Origin: Kitasatospora terrestris
GTDB lineage: Bacteria > Actinomycetota > Actinomycetes > Streptomycetales > Streptomycetaceae
DNA length: 64,000 nt
Direction of reading: 5' to 3'
Assembly: GCF_039542905.1 (NCBI RefSeq)
Contig: NZ_BAABIS010000001.1
Span: forward strand, 2,232,001 to 2,296,000
Position 1 is the first letter of the stretch. The number at the start of each line of letters is the position of its first letter. Position numbers and translations under genes: made by a program. The notes below the pieces were generated by a model, which worked only from the letters and a program-made list of their open reading frames with translations, had not been told where the DNA came from and did no database searches. Of this stretch, positions 31,895 to 40,390 are shown piece after piece.

Positions 31895-33721
31895 ATGCCC
31901 CTGAACCGCCGTGACTTCGTCACCCGCTCCGCCGCCACCGCGGCCGGTGCCGCCCTGGCCGGCGGCGCGTCGGTCGCCGCCGCGGCCCCCGCTTCGGCGG
32001 CCGGTGCCGAGTCCGCGCCCGGCAAGGCGAAGGCCAAGCAGACCTTCACCGTCATGGGCACCACCGACCTGCACGGCCGCGTCCTCAACTGGGACTACTT
32101 CACCGACGCCGAGTACGACGACAAGGCGCACAACGACGTCGGCCTGGCCAAGATCTCCACCCTGGTCCAGCAGATCCGCAAGGAGAAGGGCTGCGAGCGC
32201 ACCCTGCTGATCGACGCCGGCGACATCATCCAGGGCACCCAGCTCACCTACTACTTCGCCCGGGTCGAGCCGATCACCGCGGAGAAGAACCCGCCGAAGC
32301 ACCCGATGGCCGCGGCGATGAACGCCATCGGCTACGACGCCGCCGCCCTCGGCAACCACGAGTTCAACTACGGCATCCCGGTCGTGCGCGCCTTCGAGGA
32401 GCAGCTGGACTTCCCGCTGCTCGGCGCCAACGCGCTGTACGCCAAGAACGAGAAGCCGGCCTTCCCGCCGTACGTGATCAAGGAGCTGCACCTCGGCCAC
32501 GGCCGGCCGCTGCGGGTCGGCATCCTGGGCCTGACCAACCCGGGCATCGCGATCTGGGACAAGGCCAACGTCCAGGGCCAGATGGTCTTCCCGGGCATCG
32601 TGGAGATGGCGAAGAAGTACGTGCCGCGGATGAAGGCCGCCGGCGCGGACGTGGTCGTCGTGTCGGCGCACTCCGGCATCGACGAGCCCTCCTCCTACGG
32701 CGACCAGCTGCCCTGGCCCGAGGACGCCTCGGGGGAGATGGCGGCCACCGTGCCGGACATCGACGCGGTCCTGGTCGGCCACACCCACAAGGAGGTCGCG
32801 CAGCGCCTGGTCGCCAACACCGCCACCGGCAAGAACGTGGTGCTCTCCGAGCCGCTGTGCTGGGCCCAGCGCCTGTCCTGCTTCGACTTCGAGGTGGAGT
32901 TCGCCAAGGGCCACTGGACGGTCACCTCGGTCACCTCCCGGGTGCTGAACTCCAACACCGTCCCGGAGGACCCGAAGATCGTCAAGCTGATCGCCGACCA
33001 GCACAAGAAGGTCGTCGCGTACGTCAACCAGGTGATCGGCACCTGCAAGGCCGAACTCTCGATCGCCGAGGCCCGGTTCAAGGACGTCCCGATCATCGAC
33101 CTGATCGGCCGGGTGCAGGCCGACACGGTGAAGGCGGCGCTGGCCGGCGGCCAGTACGCCGACCTGCCGGTGCTGGCCCAGGCCGCGCCGTTCAACCGCA
33201 CCGCGGTCATCCCGGCCGGCGAGGTCAAGCTGCGCGACGCGGCCGGCCTGTACATCTACGAGAACACCCTGGAGGCCCGGATCCTGACGGGTGCCCAGAT
33301 CAAGGACTACCTGGAGTACTCGGCGAAGTACTTCGCCCAGCTGGCCCCGGGCGACCCGGTCAACCTGGACACGCTCACCAACCAGGCCGGCAACACCCCC
33401 GACTACAACTACGACGCGGTGTACGGCGTCTCGTACGACATCGACCTGACCCAGCCGGTCGGCTCGCGGATCGTCAACCTGTCGTACGGCGGCAAGCCGG
33501 TCGACCCGGCCGCGCAGTTCGTGCTCGCGGTCAACAACTACCGGGCCAACGGCGGCGGCAACTTCCCGCACGTGGCGAGCGCGACCAAGGTGTGGGCGAA
33601 CTCGGACGAGATCCGCAACACCATGATCGCCTGGGTGAAGGCCGAGGGGGTCATCGACCCGGCCGACTTCGGCGGCGTCACCTGGCGCCTGGTCCGCGCG
33701 GGCGTCCCGCTGTTCTCCTGA
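31895..33721 (+). CDS. Exported 5'-nucleotidase / UDP-sugar hydrolase-like metallophosphatase
   Basis: 608 residues, ATG 31895 after TTGGAG. A Tat signal (NRRDFVTRS then an Ala-rich stretch ending ASAA) directs export. The calcineurin-like metal site is shown by GTTDLHGRVLNWDYF, LIDAGDIIQGT, ALGNHEFNYG, VVSAHSGID and LVGHTHKEV. The C-terminal 5'-nucleotidase domain has the substrate-binding LYIYENTLEARILTG and a VNNYRANGGGNFP loop. It releases phosphate and nucleosides or sugars from external nucleotides. It resembles the YfkN/CpdB-UshA group; the preferred substrate is not determinable. Confidence 0.93.
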   Translation: MPLNRRDFVTRSAATAAGAALAGGASVAAAAPASAAGAESAPGKAKAKQTFTVMGTTDLHGRVLNWDYFTDAEYDDKAHNDVGLAKISTLVQQIRKEKGCERTLLIDAGDIIQGTQLTYYFARVEPITAEKNPPKHPMAAAMNAIGYDAAALGNHEFNYGIPVVRAFEEQLDFPLLGANALYAKNEKPAFPPYVIKELHLGHGRPLRVGILGLTNPGIAIWDKANVQGQMVFPGIVEMAKKYVPRMKAAGADVVVVSAHSGIDEPSSYGDQLPWPEDASGEMAATVPDIDAVLVGHTHKEVAQRLVANTATGKNVVLSEPLCWAQRLSCFDFEVEFAKGHWTVTSVTSRVLNSNTVPEDPKIVKLIADQHKKVVAYVNQVIGTCKAELSIAEARFKDVPIIDLIGRVQADTVKAALAGGQYADLPVLAQAAPFNRTAVIPAGEVKLRDAAGLYIYENTLEARILTGAQIKDYLEYSAKYFAQLAPGDPVNLDTLTNQAGNTPDYNYDAVYGVSYDIDLTQPVGSRIVNLSYGGKPVDPAAQFVLAVNNYRANGGGNFPHVASATKVWANSDEIRNTMIAWVKAEGVIDPADFGGVTWRLVRAGVPLFS

Positions 33722-33729
33722 TCCCGGCC

Positions 33730-33775
33730 CCGCGGCGGCCGGTCCCCTCCGGAGGGTGGGGGCCGGCCGCCGCGG
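33730..33775 (+). terminator. Terminator after the 5'-nucleotidase gene
   Basis: CCGCGGCGGCCGG (33730-33742) pairs perfectly with CCGGCCGCCGCGG (33763-33775); the intervening CCCC/GGGG can extend the stem. It begins nine bases past the stop codon. Confidence 0.8.
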
Positions 33776-33857
33776 CGCGCCCGGAACCGGCGGGCACGGG
33801 CCCCGGCCCGCGGCGTACGCTGACCGCCAGTCCAGTACCGAGCGTTGGGGGAAGACC

Positions 33858-34367
33858 GTGATCGAGACCGAGCGACTGGTCGTCCGGCTCTGGGAGCCGT
33901 CGGAGCGGGAGCGGGCGTTCGACATCTACTCGCGCTGGGAGGTGGCCCGCTGGCTCGGCGCCGAGCCGCGGGCGCTGCAGGAGCCGGCGGAGGCGGACGC
34001 CCTGATCGGGCGGTTCCGGGACCGCTCGGCGGACCCCCGGTACGGCCTGTGGGCGGTGGAGGTCCGGGAGACCGCCGTGGTCGCGGGCACCGTGCTGCTG
34101 ATGCCGCTGCCGGGCGGGGACGGCGAGGTGGAGGTCGGCTGGCACCTGCACCCGGACTCGTGGGGGCACGGCTACGCGACCGAGGCGGCGCGGGCCGTGG
34201 TGGCCAAGGGCTTCGCGGACGGCCTCCCGGCGATCCACGCGGTGGTCCGGCCGGGCAACGAGCCGTCCGCCGCGGTCTGCCGCCGGCTCGGCATGGCACC
34301 GGTGGGCCGCACCGACCGCTTCTACGGCGTGGAGTTCGAGGAGTTCCTGCTCAAGCGGCCTCAGTAG
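33858..34367 (+). CDS. GNAT-family N-acetyltransferase
   Basis: 169 residues from GTG 33858 (GGGGGAAG upstream). RimJ/RimL-like Acetyltransf_3 fold: IETERLVVRLWEPSERERAF at the start, central GEVEVGWHLHPDSWGHGYATEAARAVV, where the GHGYA loop binds acetyl-CoA pyrophosphate, then AVVRPGNEPSAAVCRRLGM. Substrate unknown. The 3' end overlaps the convergent MFS gene by 17 bases. Confidence 0.92.
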   Translation: MIETERLVVRLWEPSERERAFDIYSRWEVARWLGAEPRALQEPAEADALIGRFRDRSADPRYGLWAVEVRETAVVAGTVLLMPLPGGDGEVEVGWHLHPDSWGHGYATEAARAVVAKGFADGLPAIHAVVRPGNEPSAAVCRRLGMAPVGRTDRFYGVEFEEFLLKRPQ

Positions 34368-35568
34368 GCACGCCGAGGCGTTCCAGCAGCAGCAGTCCGG
34401 GCACCGCGGCCAGGCCCAGCGCCCCGAGGAAGACCCACGGCCACGCCGGTCCCAGGCCGAGCAGCAGGGTGAACAGGCCCGGCGCGAGGGCCTGCCCGAG
34501 CGTCCAGGCGAGCTGGTTGACGGCGAGGTAGCGGCCGCGCAGCCCGGGTTCGGCGAGCCGGACGGTGAGCTCCTCGGTGTACGGGGTGGCCACCGTCTCG
34601 GCGAGGTTGTAGACCAGCATCGCGGCGAACACCCCGGCGAGCACGGCCCAGCCGGGCGCGGCGGCGACCGCGGCGAAGCCGGCGAAGGCCAGCACGTTGA
34701 GCAGCGACCCGGCGGCCACCACCCGGGTCGGCCGGTACCGCCTGAGCAGCCGGGCGACGGTGGTCTGGGTGAGCACCACCTGGGCGCTGTTGAACACCAG
34801 CAGCGAGCCGGCCAGCCACGCCGGGCGGTGCAGGCCCTCGGTGAGGTAGACGGCGAGCAGCAGGCCGAGCACCAGCGAGGCGAAGACGAATGCCAGGTTG
34901 ACCGCGACCAGTAGCAGGTAGCGGCGGTCGCGCAGCACGGTCCGGTAGCCGCCCGCGGCGGCGGCCCGTGCGGCGGGCGGGGTGGCGACCGGGCGCCAGG
35001 CGAGCAGCAGGCCGGCCGCCACGGCGTAGCTGAGCGCGTTCAGCAGCACGGTGAGCCGCAGGCCGTCCGTCCCGCCGACGGCGAGCAGCAGGGCGCCGAG
35101 CGCTCCGCCGACCGCGAGGCCCGCGTTGCGCAGCGAGCCGATCAGGGCGAACCAGCGGGGGCGCTGCCCGGGCTCGGCGGCGAGCACGACCAGTCCGGTG
35201 GAGGCGGTCCAGTACGCGGCGGTGCCGATCTGGGCGAGCAGCACCACGGTGACGATCTGCCAGAGCTGCCGGGCGCCGAGGAAGCCCGTGTAGGCGAGCG
35301 CGGAGCCGGCGTTGGCCCAGGCGGCGACCGGGCGGGCGCCGTACCGGTCGACCAGCGGGCCGGTGAGGACGGCGGTGGGCAGGGCGAGCAGCCGGGCGAG
35401 GCTGATCGCGGCGCCGACCGCGGTCAGCGTCAGGTCGGTGGTGCGGGCGAACCAGACGACGGTGAAGGCCAGGAGCAGGCCGCTGCCCAGACTGTCGATC
35501 AGGTGGGCGCCGAGCAGGTGGTGCCGGCCGTGGACGCGCGGTCGCCGGCCGAGGATCGCGGTGGTCAT
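34351..35568 (-). CDS. MFS transporter
   Basis: 405 residues from ATG 35568 (GAGGAT upstream). About 12 membrane helices. The loop 2-3 motif GPLVDRYGARPV is the MFS motif A (G-x-x-x-D-R-x-G-R-x variant). The N-terminus HLLGAHLIDSLGSGLLLAFTVVWF is typical of actinobacterial drug-exporter-like MFS proteins. It is divergent from an ArsR-type regulator with 73 bases between, so the pair is probably a regulated efflux unit. Substrate unknown. Confidence 0.92.
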   Translation of the reverse strand: MTTAILGRRPRVHGRHHLLGAHLIDSLGSGLLLAFTVVWFARTTDLTLTAVGAAISLARLLALPTAVLTGPLVDRYGARPVAAWANAGSALAYTGFLGARQLWQIVTVVLLAQIGTAAYWTASTGLVVLAAEPGQRPRWFALIGSLRNAGLAVGGALGALLLAVGGTDGLRLTVLLNALSYAVAAGLLLAWRPVATPPAARAAAAGGYRTVLRDRRYLLLVAVNLAFVFASLVLGLLLAVYLTEGLHRPAWLAGSLLVFNSAQVVLTQTTVARLLRRYRPTRVVAAGSLLNVLAFAGFAAVAAAPGWAVLAGVFAAMLVYNLAETVATPYTEELTVRLAEPGLRGRYLAVNQLAWTLGQALAPGLFTLLLGLGPAWPWVFLGALGLAAVPGLLLLERLGVPTEAA

Positions 35569-35606
35569 GGGGCGATCCTCGGCCGCTCGGCTAGGGTGGC
35601 CCAGAG

Positions 35607-35624
35607 ATTTCGTCCTGGTCGAAT
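35607..35624. promoter_or_regulatory. Possible operator between MFS and ArsR-type genes
   Basis: TTCG-N7-CGAA (35609-35623), flanked by AT pairs, is a short imperfect palindrome in the 73-base divergent gap. It is the best candidate for the site bound by the ArsR-type protein, but the match is weak. Confidence 0.35.
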
Positions 35625-35641
35625 CCTCGGGGAGGAGAGCG

Positions 35642-36604
35642 GTGCTCAGCTGGGAGTTCTCGGCGGCCGACCTGGCGCTGACCCGGTTCGCCCACTCGCC
35701 GCTGTGGGAGGTGGTGACCAGCCTCCAGGTGCTCAAGGAGCCGGGGGCGCACGCCGTCCACCTGCCCTGGGTGCGGACCGCCCGCGCGGCCCTGGCGGAC
35801 GTCGAGTTCGGGCTGCTGTCGGCGCTGGTGCCGGTCCCGAGCGTCGCGGTGCCGGACTTCCTCACGCCGGTGCCCGCCGGATACGCCCCCACCCTGGACG
35901 AGGAGTTGGCGCAGCTCCTGGCCACCCCGCCGGAGCAGGTGCGGGCCGACCTGGCGGGCCTCGACGCGCCCGCCGCGCTGCTCGCCGATCCGGCGGCCGG
36001 CCTGGAGCGGCTCGCGGCCGAGATCCGCGCCTACTTCGCGGCGGCGCTGGAGCCCTCCTGGCCGCGGATCCGGCGGCTGGTGGAGGGCGAAGTGCTGCGC
36101 CGGGCCCGGCAGATGTCCACCGGCGGCCCGGCGGCGCTCTTCGCGGACCTGCACCCGCGGGTGGCCTGGGCCGACGGCACGCTGCGGATCGCCCACCGCT
36201 GGTACCGCGCCGAACGGCGGCTGGACGGCGGGCGGGGGCTGGTCCTGGTGCCGGCGGTGTTCGCCTGGCCCGGCGTCTGGTCGCAGGCCGAGCCGCCGTA
36301 CCGGCCCGGCCTGGTCTACCCGCCCGCGGGGGTGGCGACCCTGTGGGAGAGCGCCCCTGCCGCCCCGGCGGCGCTCGCCGGCGTGCTCGGGGAGACCCGC
36401 GCCCGTCTGCTGGCCGCGCTCGGCTCCCCCGCCTCGACCACCGAACTCGCCGCCCGCCTGGGCCTGTCCGCGCCGAACGCCTCCCACCACCTGACCGCGC
36501 TGACCGCCGCCGGCCTGTTGGCCCGCCACCGCACCGGCCGCACCGTCCTCTACCTGCGCACCGCCGTCGCCGAGCACTGGCTCACCGCCGGAAGCCTCAA
36601 CTGA
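35642..36604 (+). CDS. ArsR-type winged-helix regulator with DUF5937-like N-terminal domain
   Basis: 320 residues from GTG 35642, preceded by GGGGAGGAG. The first ~235 residues (SAADLALTRFAHSPLWEVVTSLQVL... ARQMSTGGPAALFADLHPRV...) match the actinobacterial DUF5937 type, probably a ligand-sensing part. The C-terminus carries an ArsR winged helix (TTELAARLGLSAPNASHHLTALTAAGLLARHRTGRTVLYL, about 265-305). No metal-binding cysteine motif is present. It probably controls the divergent MFS gene. It overlaps the convergent epimerase gene by eight bases. Confidence 0.9.
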   Translation: MLSWEFSAADLALTRFAHSPLWEVVTSLQVLKEPGAHAVHLPWVRTARAALADVEFGLLSALVPVPSVAVPDFLTPVPAGYAPTLDEELAQLLATPPEQVRADLAGLDAPAALLADPAAGLERLAAEIRAYFAAALEPSWPRIRRLVEGEVLRRARQMSTGGPAALFADLHPRVAWADGTLRIAHRWYRAERRLDGGRGLVLVPAVFAWPGVWSQAEPPYRPGLVYPPAGVATLWESAPAAPAALAGVLGETRARLLAALGSPASTTELAARLGLSAPNASHHLTALTAAGLLARHRTGRTVLYLRTAVAEHWLTAGSLN

Positions 36605-37520
36605 CCCCCCTCAGGGTGTCGGCGAGCACCTCGTCCCACGGGGTCGGCCCGAACCCGAAGTGCGCCTCGGTGGCCGCGGACTCGGCGACGAACGGCCGCT
36701 CGAACTGGTAGACCGTCTCCCGGACGGCCCGCGCCGCCGGGTTGAACAGGCCGGCCAGCGCCAGCACCGGGCCCGGCATCCGGCCGACCTTCACCTCGGG
36801 GCGCCCGGCGGCCGCGGCCAGGTCGGCGAGGACCTGGCGCTGGCTGCGCGGCGGCCCGCTCGGGGTGTGCCACGCCCGCCCCCAGGCCCGCTCGTCGGCC
36901 GCGGCGGCGACCAGCAGCCGGGCCGCGTCCCCGGTGTACGCCCAGGTGTGCGGCGCGTCCGGGTCGCCCAGCACCTGGACCGGCTTCCCGGCCAGCACCC
37001 GCTTGAATGCCCGGCTGTCGAGCACGCCGACCGCACCGGCGCCCAGGTAGTCGGACGAGCGCACCTCGGTCGCGCGGATCCGCCCCGCCCGGTGGAGCTC
37101 CTCCGCGTCCTGCCACATCCGGGCCCGGATCCGGCCCTTCTCCGAGTTCGGCCGCAGCGGGGTGGTCTCCGTCATCGGCCCGTCGACGGCGCCGTAGCCG
37201 TACAGGTTGCCCACCGTCGCCAGCACCGCGCCGCTGCTCTCGGCGGCGGCCAGCAGCGCGGCGGCGATCGGCGGCCAGTCGCTCGCCCAGCGGTGGTAGG
37301 CGGGGTTGGCGCAGTTGTAGAGCACGTCGGCGCCGCGTGCCGCCTCGGTGAGGGCGGTCGGGTCCGCCGCGTCCAGCCGGATCCGGCGGACGCCCTCGGG
37401 CAGCGGCAGCGCGGTGCGGCCGCCGCGGGTGGCGACGGTGACCTGCTCGCCGCGCTCGGCGAGCAGCCGGGCGGCCGCGCTGCCGACCGGTCCGGCGCCG
37501 ATGACCAGGTGGGTGCTCAT
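36597..37520 (-). CDS. NAD(P)-dependent epimerase/dehydratase-like protein
   Basis: 307 residues from ATG 37520 (GAGGGGAG upstream). Atypical SDR with the glycine-rich start HLVIGAGPVGSAAARLLAERG (GxGxxGxxxA), a nucleotide strand VTVATRGG, and LYNCANPAYHRW. The active-site YxxxK is not obvious (GNLYGYG is at the expected place), so it is of the NmrA/atypical type. Two near-identical 15-bp operators and a TetR gene lie immediately upstream, so it is the likely TetR target. Reaction unknown. Confidence 0.9.
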   Translation of the reverse strand: MSTHLVIGAGPVGSAAARLLAERGEQVTVATRGGRTALPLPEGVRRIRLDAADPTALTEAARGADVLYNCANPAYHRWASDWPPIAAALLAAAESSGAVLATVGNLYGYGAVDGPMTETTPLRPNSEKGRIRARMWQDAEELHRAGRIRATEVRSSDYLGAGAVGVLDSRAFKRVLAGKPVQVLGDPDAPHTWAYTGDAARLLVAAAADERAWGRAWHTPSGPPRSQRQVLADLAAAAGRPEVKVGRMPGPVLALAGLFNPAARAVRETVYQFERPFVAESAATEAHFGFGPTPWDEVLADTLRGVS

Positions 37521-37539
37521 GACGGACTCCCCTCGAATG

Positions 37540-37573
37540 GAGAACACTGTTCTCGATCGAGAACACTGTACTC
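37540..37573. promoter_or_regulatory. Tandem TetR operators
   Basis: GAGAACA-C-TGTTCTC (37540-37554) is a perfect palindrome, and GAGAACA-C-TGTACTC (37559-37573) is a second copy with one change, spaced 19 bases start to start. They lie in the 95-base gap between the epimerase and TetR genes, where a TetR dimer pair would shut off both promoters. Confidence 0.82.
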
Positions 37574-37615
37574 GAATGTTGCGGGTGTTCTCCGGCGGCT
37601 GCCAGGATGTGCGGT

Positions 37616-38317
37616 ATGTCCACCTCGCCGAAGGCCCCCACCGCCCGCGAACGGGCCAGGATCGAACTCACCAGGGACATCAAGGAATCCGCCCGCCGGC
37701 AACTCGCCGAGCACGGCCCCGCCGGACTCTCCCTGCGCGCCGTCGCCCGCGACCTCGGCCTGGTCTCCGCCTCCGCGCTCTACCGCTACTTCCCCGGCCG
37801 GGACGCCCTGCTCACCGCGCTGATCGCCGACTCCTACGACGCCCTCGGCGACGCCGCCGAGCAGGCCGCCACCGGGCCCGCGCCCCTGCTGGAGCGCTGG
37901 GTCGCGATCGGGCACGCCGTCCGCGAGTGGGCACTCGCCCACCCGCACGAGTACGCGCTGATCCACGGCTCGCCCGTCCCCGGCTACGCCGCCCCGGAGG
38001 ACACCGTCGCCCCGGGCGTCCGACTGCCCTACCTGATCGGCGGGCTCTTCTCCGAAGCCGCCGCGACCGGCCGCTACCGCCCCGCGGCCCACCCGCCCGC
38101 CGACGGAGCCGTCCACGACGCGCTCCGCCCCCTGCTCGACCGCCTGCCCCCCGACACCCCCGCCGACGCCGTCGTCGCCGGCCTCTCCGCCTGGACCTAC
38201 CTGACCGGCACCCTCTCCCTCGAACTCTTCGGCCACCGCACCCGCATCATCGCCGACCCCCGCACCTACTTCGACCACGAACTCCGCCGCCTCGGCACCG
38301 TCCTCGGCCTCACCTGA
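37616..38317 (+). CDS. TetR-family transcriptional regulator
   Basis: 233 residues from ATG 37616 (AGGA upstream). N-terminal HTH: LTRDIKESARRQLAEHGPAGLSLRAVARDLGLVSASALYRYFPGRDALLTAL (about 19-70), a textbook TetR DNA-binding domain. The C-terminal part resembles the TetR_C_13 (WHG) type (WALAHPHEYALIHGSPVPGYAAP). It probably represses itself and the divergent epimerase through the operators at 37540-37573. Ligand unknown. Confidence 0.93.
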   Translation: MSTSPKAPTARERARIELTRDIKESARRQLAEHGPAGLSLRAVARDLGLVSASALYRYFPGRDALLTALIADSYDALGDAAEQAATGPAPLLERWVAIGHAVREWALAHPHEYALIHGSPVPGYAAPEDTVAPGVRLPYLIGGLFSEAAATGRYRPAAHPPADGAVHDALRPLLDRLPPDTPADAVVAGLSAWTYLTGTLSLELFGHRTRIIADPRTYFDHELRRLGTVLGLT

Positions 38318-38327
38318 ACACACAACA

Positions 38328-38353
38328 GCCCCGGACCCACCCGAGCCCGGGGC
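38328..38353 (+). terminator. Terminator-like hairpin after the TetR gene
   Basis: GCCCCGG (38328-38334) pairs with CCGGGGC (38347-38353) around a 12-base loop, eleven bases past the TetR stop codon. Confidence 0.55.
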
Positions 38354-38384
38354 ACACCACCCACGGCCGCCCGACCAACGCCCC

Positions 38385-38860
38385 CGCCGCAGGCGAATCC
38401 GGTTACCGCAGGCACGGAGGACCGCCGCAGGCGAACCGACGGCCCCGCCGGAACCGCGCCGGAGGCGAATTCGCGGCCTCGGTGGAGGCCCCGCCGGAGG
38501 CGAACCAACGGCTCCGCCGAAAACCCCGCCGGGGGCGCCACCCCTGCCGGAAGCACCACCCCACCGCCGGAGGCGGATCCGGGCGCCGCAGGCACCCCGG
38601 CGGCCGCCGGGGCCCCGACGAAGGCGAATTCATGGCCTCGCCGGAGGCGAACCAACGGCTCCGCCGGAGGCGCCACCCCACCGCCAGAGGCGAATCCGAG
38701 CGCCGCAGGCCACCGAGGACCGACGGAGACCCACGCCGGAGGCGGATCCGGGCGCCGCAGGCACCCCGGCGGCCGCCGGGGCCCCGCCGAAGGCGAATCC
38801 GCGGCCCCGCCGGAGGCGCCACCCCACCGCCGGGGCCCCCGCCGGAGGCGGGTTGCGGGG
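38385..38860. repeat. GC-rich degenerate tandem/dispersed repeat field
   Basis: About 475 bases built from variants of CGCCGGAGGCGAAYC, seen more than ten times. Longer duplications are nested: a 65-base unit at 38565-38629 recurs at 38734-38798 with one mismatch, and a 28-base unit at 38492-38519 recurs exactly at 38639-38666. Units also contain the reverse element (GGCTCCGCCG), so hairpins are possible. It lies between two convergent gene ends (TetR and aldehyde dehydrogenase). Open frames crossing it are artefacts of the repeat. Spacing is irregular, so it is not a CRISPR array. Confidence 0.85.
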
Positions 38861-38873
38861 TCCGGCACCGCCC

Positions 38874-40331
38874 TCAGAACGGGAAGCGGGAGCGCCCGTG
38901 CTGGATGGATATCCACTTCAGCGTGGTGAAGGCGTCCACCGTCGCCTCGCCGTTGAGCCGTCCGACGCCGGAGTTCTTCTCGCCTCCGAACGGGACGACC
39001 GGCTCGTCGTGGATGGTCCCGTCGTTGATGTGGATCATCCCGGTCTCGATCCGCTGCGCGAATCGCACCCCCCGCTCGACGTCCCCGGTGTGCACCGCGC
39101 CCGACAGCCCGAACGGCGTGTCGTTGGCGATCCGGACCGCCTCCTCCTCGCCGTCGAACGGCACCAGCAGCACCACCGGCCCGAAGATCTCCCGCCGCAG
39201 GATCTCGGCGTCCGCCGGCAGGTCGGTGAGCACGACCGGGTCGACGAGCGCCCCCACGGTCGCGCCGCGCAGCAGTACGGTCGCCCCGTCCGCCACCGCC
39301 CGGTCGACCTGTGCGGTGATCGCGTCCGCCTGGGCGGTGTTGATCAGCGGTCCGAGCTGCGTGGCCGGGTCCTGGGGGTCGCCGACCTTGAGCGCGGCGA
39401 CCTTGGCGACGAACTTCTCGGTGAATTCGGCGATCAGCGAGCGGTCGACGAGCACCCGGTTGGCGGCCATGCAGACCTGTCCCTGGTGGGCGAAGCGGCT
39501 GAACACGGCGGCGTCGACGGCGTAGTCGACGTCCGCGTCGTCGAGGACGACGAGCGCGCTGTTGCCGCCGAGTTCGAGCACGGTCCGCTTGAAGTGGCTC
39601 GCGGCGACGGTCGCGACGTGCCGCCCGACCGAGTCGGAGCCGGTGAAGGAGATCACCTTGGGCACGGGGTGCTCGATGAAGGCGTCGCCGATCTCCGCGA
39701 TGTCCGTCAGGACGACGTTCAGCAGGCCGGCCGGCAGTCCGGCGTCCTCGAAGATCCTGGCGATCAGGGTGCCGCCGGTGACGGGGGCGTCCTGGTGGGG
39801 CTTGAGCACCACGCCGTTGCCGAGGGCGAGCGCGGGTGCGACGGCCTTCATCGACAGGAACAGCGGGAAGTTGAACGGGCTGATCACGCCGACGACGCCG
39901 ACCGGCAGCCGGTAGAGCCGGTTCTCCTTGCCGTCCGTGGGCGAGGGCAGGATCCGGCCCTCGGCCCGCAGCGACAGCTGCATGCATTCGCGCAGCATGT
40001 CCTTGGTGAGGGCGAGTTCGAAGCCGGCCTTCAGGTGGGTGCCGCCGAGCTCGGCGATGATGGTGCGGGTGATCTCCTCCTCGCGCTCCTCGATCAGGCG
40101 CAGGGCCCGTTCGAAGACCAGCCGCCGCGCGTACGGGTTGAGCCGGGCCCAGCCGCGCTGGGTGCGTTCGGCGGCGCGGTAGGCGAGGTCGATCTCCTCG
40201 GCGGTGGCGACGGTGATGGAGGCGAGCTTCTCCCCGCTGTACGGGTTGAGGTCGACGATGTCCCAGGAGCCGGTGCCGGAGCGCCATTGGCCGTCGATGT
40301 ACTGCTGTGCGAGGTCCGCGAAGGAGGACAT
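38874..40331 (-). CDS. Aldehyde dehydrogenase, benzaldehyde/vanillin dehydrogenase-like
   Basis: 485 residues, ATG 40331 with GAAAGGGAT upstream. NAD(P)-dependent oxidation of an aldehyde to an acid. Visible motifs: GVISPFNFPLFLSMK, ALGNGVVLKPHQDAPVTGG, FTGSDSVGRHVA, general base Glu in LELGGNSALVV, nucleophile Cys in GQVCMAANR, EIFGPVVLLVPFDGEEEAVRIAN and FGGEKNSGVGRLNG. The PHQDAP variant (Gln for the usual Ser/Glu) is typical of benzaldehyde-type members. An XRE-DUF5753 regulator gene lies 59 bases upstream on the same strand. Confidence 0.94.
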   Translation of the reverse strand: MSSFADLAQQYIDGQWRSGTGSWDIVDLNPYSGEKLASITVATAEEIDLAYRAAERTQRGWARLNPYARRLVFERALRLIEEREEEITRTIIAELGGTHLKAGFELALTKDMLRECMQLSLRAEGRILPSPTDGKENRLYRLPVGVVGVISPFNFPLFLSMKAVAPALALGNGVVLKPHQDAPVTGGTLIARIFEDAGLPAGLLNVVLTDIAEIGDAFIEHPVPKVISFTGSDSVGRHVATVAASHFKRTVLELGGNSALVVLDDADVDYAVDAAVFSRFAHQGQVCMAANRVLVDRSLIAEFTEKFVAKVAALKVGDPQDPATQLGPLINTAQADAITAQVDRAVADGATVLLRGATVGALVDPVVLTDLPADAEILRREIFGPVVLLVPFDGEEEAVRIANDTPFGLSGAVHTGDVERGVRFAQRIETGMIHINDGTIHDEPVVPFGGEKNSGVGRLNGEATVDAFTTLKWISIQHGRSRFPF

Positions 40332-40390
40332 CTGATCCCTTTCAGCGCTGCAAGCGACCGAACTTGACGGATCATCATCCTAATGACGGA

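Noticed and set aside
38385-38860. CRISPR-like array
   Set aside because: Repeat units vary in length and sequence, spacers are not uniform, units occur in both orientations, and no cas gene is near.
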